Shown piece by piece: positions 6,815 to 8,235 of a DNA stretch of 8,235 bases; the stretch's first letter is position 1; every line of letters begins with the position of its first letter. The notes beneath the pieces are model-generated. The model saw only the letters and a program-made list of their open reading frames with translations, was not told the DNA's origin and searched no databases. Source of the DNA: an uncultured Armatimonadota bacterium (GTDB taxonomy: Bacteria; Armatimonadota; Armatimonadia; Armatimonadales; Armatimonadaceae); the NCBI GenBank assembly GCA_903881535.1, contig CAIRTT010000173.1, positions 1 to 8,235 on the forward strand, read 5' to 3'. Made by a program: the position numbers and the translations under genes.

Positions 6815-6836
6815 AACATCGCGTGATCATGATGTT
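6815..6836. repeat. Short inverted repeat AACATC-N10-GATGTT
   Basis: AACATC (6815-6820) and GATGTT (6831-6836) are perfect inverted arms around a 10-base centre that contains the palindrome TGATCA. It lies 3 bases after the hairpin at 6783-6811, in the convergent gap. It could be a minor RNA stem or chance; no function can be assigned. Confidence 0.3.
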
Positions 6837-6875
6837 CCACTGTGCTACGCGGTGAAAAGAAACTGATCGAACAAT

Positions 6876-6905
6876 AAAAAACCAGCCTTGAGAGGCTGGT
6901 TTTTT
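6876..6905. terminator. Symmetric intrinsic terminator usable from both strands
   Basis: The stem ACCAGCC (6881-6887) and GGCTGGT (6894-6900) encloses the loop TTGAGA (6888-6893). Five As precede it and at least five Ts follow it, so each strand shows a GC-rich stem followed by a T-run. It lies about 100 bases after the HMA stop on the plus strand and about 26 bases after the Hfq-like stop on the minus strand, as expected for a shared terminator between convergent units. Confidence 0.9.
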
Positions 6906-6930
6906 GTGTTTAAGAAGCACAGATGATCGT

Positions 6931-7161
6931 TTAGCGGTGTGCCTTGATATACATGAGCGCGCTACGGAAAATCGTAAGCTCTCCCATCTCTTTTGTGACC
7001 ACAGCCATTGCATGGTCATCAAACCACTTTACTTGTCCTTCAAACGTCTGTCCGTTTACAAGATAGAAAGTCGCAGCTGTCTTTTCATCACGCAGGCGGA
7101 TGAACTCAGCCGCGCTGATCTGTACGTGAAATTGGCGTTCGCGCCGAGGTCCCAAATCCAT
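6931..7161 (-). CDS. Small Hfq-like Sm-fold protein lacking the usual KH pair
   Basis: This 76-residue protein contains an Hfq-type Sm1 motif: TFYLVNGQTFEGQVKWFDDH (31-50) lines up with E. coli YLVNGIKLQGQIESFDQF. An N-terminal helix precedes it (SAAEFIRLRDEKTAA). The Sm2 strand, which is YKHAIS in E. coli, appears here as IFRSALMY (64-71), so the invariant Lys-His that binds uridines in the proximal pore is replaced by Arg-Ser. The loop between the motifs seems about two residues longer, and the protein ends right after the fold with no disordered tail. Hfq is a hexameric RNA chaperone for small RNAs; whether this variant binds RNA the same way is open. The ATG has AGGA 8 bases upstream, and the gene begins 12 bases after tpiA, so the two are likely co-transcribed. 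It ends just before the shared terminator. Confidence 0.8.
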   Translation of the reverse strand: MDLGPRRERQFHVQISAAEFIRLRDEKTAATFYLVNGQTFEGQVKWFDDHAMAVVTKEMGELTIFRSALMYIKAHR

Positions 7162-7173
7162 ATTCGTAATCCT

Positions 7174-7980
7174 TTATTTGGCCGCAGCGACAATCGCAGC
7201 GAAATCTCCGGCCTTGAGGCTTGCGCCGCCGATAAGGCCACCATCGATGTTCGGCATCCCCAAAAGCTCGGAAGCATTATCAGGCTTCATCGAGCCGCCG
7301 TATTGGATGCGTACCGCAGCTGCTGCATCATCGCCCGCGACAGCCGCAACTGACGCACGAACGACTCCGCAAACACGGTCTGCTTCTGCCGCGTCACATG
7401 TCTTGCCCGTACCAATGGCCCAAACAGGCTCATAAGCAAGCACAAGACCGGAAACCGCATCCGCATCGATGCCCACGAGTGCTCCACGCACCTGTGTGTC
7501 TATGACGGAATCCGTGATGCCTTGTTCACGCTCAGAGAGGGTTTCACCAATGCAGACAATCGGAACCAGACCTTGTGCAAGAACGGCTTTTGTCTTTCGG
7601 TTAACGGTCTCATCGGATTCGCCAAAGTGTGCAAGCACAACATCGGTGAAATCAGGCTCCGCAACTCCGTAGCGCCCGCGGGTTTCCGAGTGGCCAAGGA
7701 TTACGTAGCGAACGCCAACGGCCTTGAGCATTCCTGGTGATACTTGCCCAGTGTAGGCTCCGCTCTCCTTCCAGAAAGCATCCTGAGCACCGACTGCGAC
7801 CACTGAATCATCTGTTGTGGCGACAACCGTTGTCAGCACGGTGTACGGGACGCAGAGGACGACATCAGCGTGTGTTGTACCAGCGACGGCTGCTACGACA
7901 TCTGCAGCAAGCTTAGCTGCTTCATCAGGGGTGCCCTTGTTGAGCTTCCAGTTACCCGCAAGTATTGGTCTTCGTGACAT
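7174..7980 (-). CDS. tpiA: Triosephosphate isomerase
   Basis: This enzyme interconverts dihydroxyacetone phosphate and glyceraldehyde 3-phosphate in glycolysis and gluconeogenesis in the cytosol. All catalytic landmarks are present: N10-W-K12 (AGNWKLNKG), H97 in ILGHSE, E184 in AYEPVWAIGTG (182-192), the phosphate-binding YGGSMKPDN (227-235) and GGLIGGASL (247-255). At 268 residues it is longer than the usual 250 or so. The extra length lies directly after GHSE: instead of a short step to FGETDE-VN, there is TRGRYGVAEPDFTDVVLAHF (100-119) before GESDETVN. It starts 14 bases after the phosphoglycerate kinase stop, with GGAG 9 bases before the ATG, and is followed 12 bases later by the Hfq-like gene. 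The identification is certain. Confidence 0.98.
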   Translation of the reverse strand: MSRRPILAGNWKLNKGTPDEAAKLAADVVAAVAGTTHADVVLCVPYTVLTTVVATTDDSVVAVGAQDAFWKESGAYTGQVSPGMLKAVGVRYVILGHSETRGRYGVAEPDFTDVVLAHFGESDETVNRKTKAVLAQGLVPIVCIGETLSEREQGITDSVIDTQVRGALVGIDADAVSGLVLAYEPVWAIGTGKTCDAAEADRVCGVVRASVAAVAGDDAAAAVRIQYGGSMKPDNASELLGMPNIDGGLIGGASLKAGDFAAIVAAAK

Positions 7981-7994
7981 GGAAAGGTTCTCCG

Positions 7995-8235
7995 TTATTC
8001 CTTGTTATCCAGCGCGGCGAGTCCAGGAAGAACACGGCCCTCGAGAAACTCAAGGCTCGCGCCTCCACCCGTTGAAATATGGCTCATGCGATCCGCATAG
8101 CCAAGCTGTTCGACCGCAGCAGCGGAATCCCCGCCACCAACAATCGTGATTGCCCCAGCCGCTGTTGCATCTGCCATGGCATCTGCGATCGCTTTTGTGC
8201 CCTTGGCAAAGTTAGGCATTTCAAAGACACCCATC
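7995..8235 (-). CDS. pgk: Phosphoglycerate kinase, C-terminal part (5' end cut by window edge)
   Basis: Only the last 79 or so residues are in the window; the frame continues past the right edge, so the ATG at 8234 is internal and not the start. The sequence is the conserved end of the nucleotide-binding domain: GVFE (ATP-contacting Glu), FAKGTKA, TIVGGGDSAAAVEQLG (about 30-45), DRMSHISTGGGASLEFLEG, then the usual LPGLAAL tail. The enzyme makes ATP and 3-phosphoglycerate from 1,3-bisphosphoglycerate. It is directly upstream of tpiA on the same strand, a common glycolytic arrangement in which gap often precedes pgk; that gene would be outside the window. Confidence 0.97.
   Translation of the reverse strand, partial: MGVFEMPNFAKGTKAIADAMADATAAGAITIVGGGDSAAAVEQLGYADRMSHISTGGGASLEFLEGRVLPGLAALDNKE

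Noticed and set aside
1..8235. RiPP-type precursor peptide for the radical SAM enzyme and MFS exporter
   Set aside because: I found no small Cys/Gly-rich or leader-like frame in any intergenic gap; the gaps near the maturase are 9 and 76 bases.
1..8235. CRISPR array, insertion sequence, tRNA or rRNA
   Set aside because: I saw no regularly spaced direct repeats, transposase motifs, terminal inverted repeats, or cloverleaf/rRNA-like segments.

Overview
The window looks like chromosomal DNA from a diderm bacterium with moderate GC content. The diderm reading rests on a periplasmic adaptor of a TolC-type export system that carries an intact RLS docking motif. I cannot place the organism firmly. 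The Hfq-like protein that lacks the usual KH pair, and the triosephosphate isomerase with an insertion after its catalytic His, suggest a lineage far from the Proteobacteria. Armatimonadota is a tentative guess from general resemblance, not from any search.

Layout. (1) Positions 5342 down to 1, minus strand, hold a tightly packed five-gene run. In order of transcription these are a radical SAM/SPASM maturase of the anaerobic sulfatase-maturase type with a C-terminal SEC-C zinc motif, a Bpt/ATE-family aminoacyl-protein transferase, an MFS exporter, a WecG/TagA/CpsF glycosyltransferase, and an HlyD-family adaptor that runs off the left edge. Gaps are 9, 1, 10 and 36 bases, so they are probably co-transcribed from a promoter in the 76-base divergent region 5343-5418. 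(2) Positions 5419-6773, plus strand, hold a divergently transcribed two-gene cassette. The first gene encodes an unrecognised protein with five predicted membrane segments and a roughly 195-residue C-terminal domain predicted to lie outside the cytoplasm. The second encodes a 71-residue HMA metal-binding protein, and the two overlap by one base (TAATG). (3) Positions 6774-6930 are a convergent intergenic region with a stable hairpin and a symmetric terminator that can serve both strands. (4) Positions 8235 down to 6931, minus strand, hold the end of phosphoglycerate kinase, then triosephosphate isomerase, then the small Hfq-like gene, with gaps of 14 and 12 bases.

How they may work together. 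pgk and tpiA are adjacent glycolytic steps, and the Hfq-like gene appears to be co-expressed with them. The five-gene run combines protein modification (rSAM, Bpt), envelope polysaccharide synthesis (WecG) and export (MFS, HlyD), and no single pathway is evident from the sequence. The least explained pieces are the coupled membrane-protein/HMA cassette, the Hfq-like protein in a glycolytic operon, and the SEC-C-tailed maturase with no sulfatase in view.
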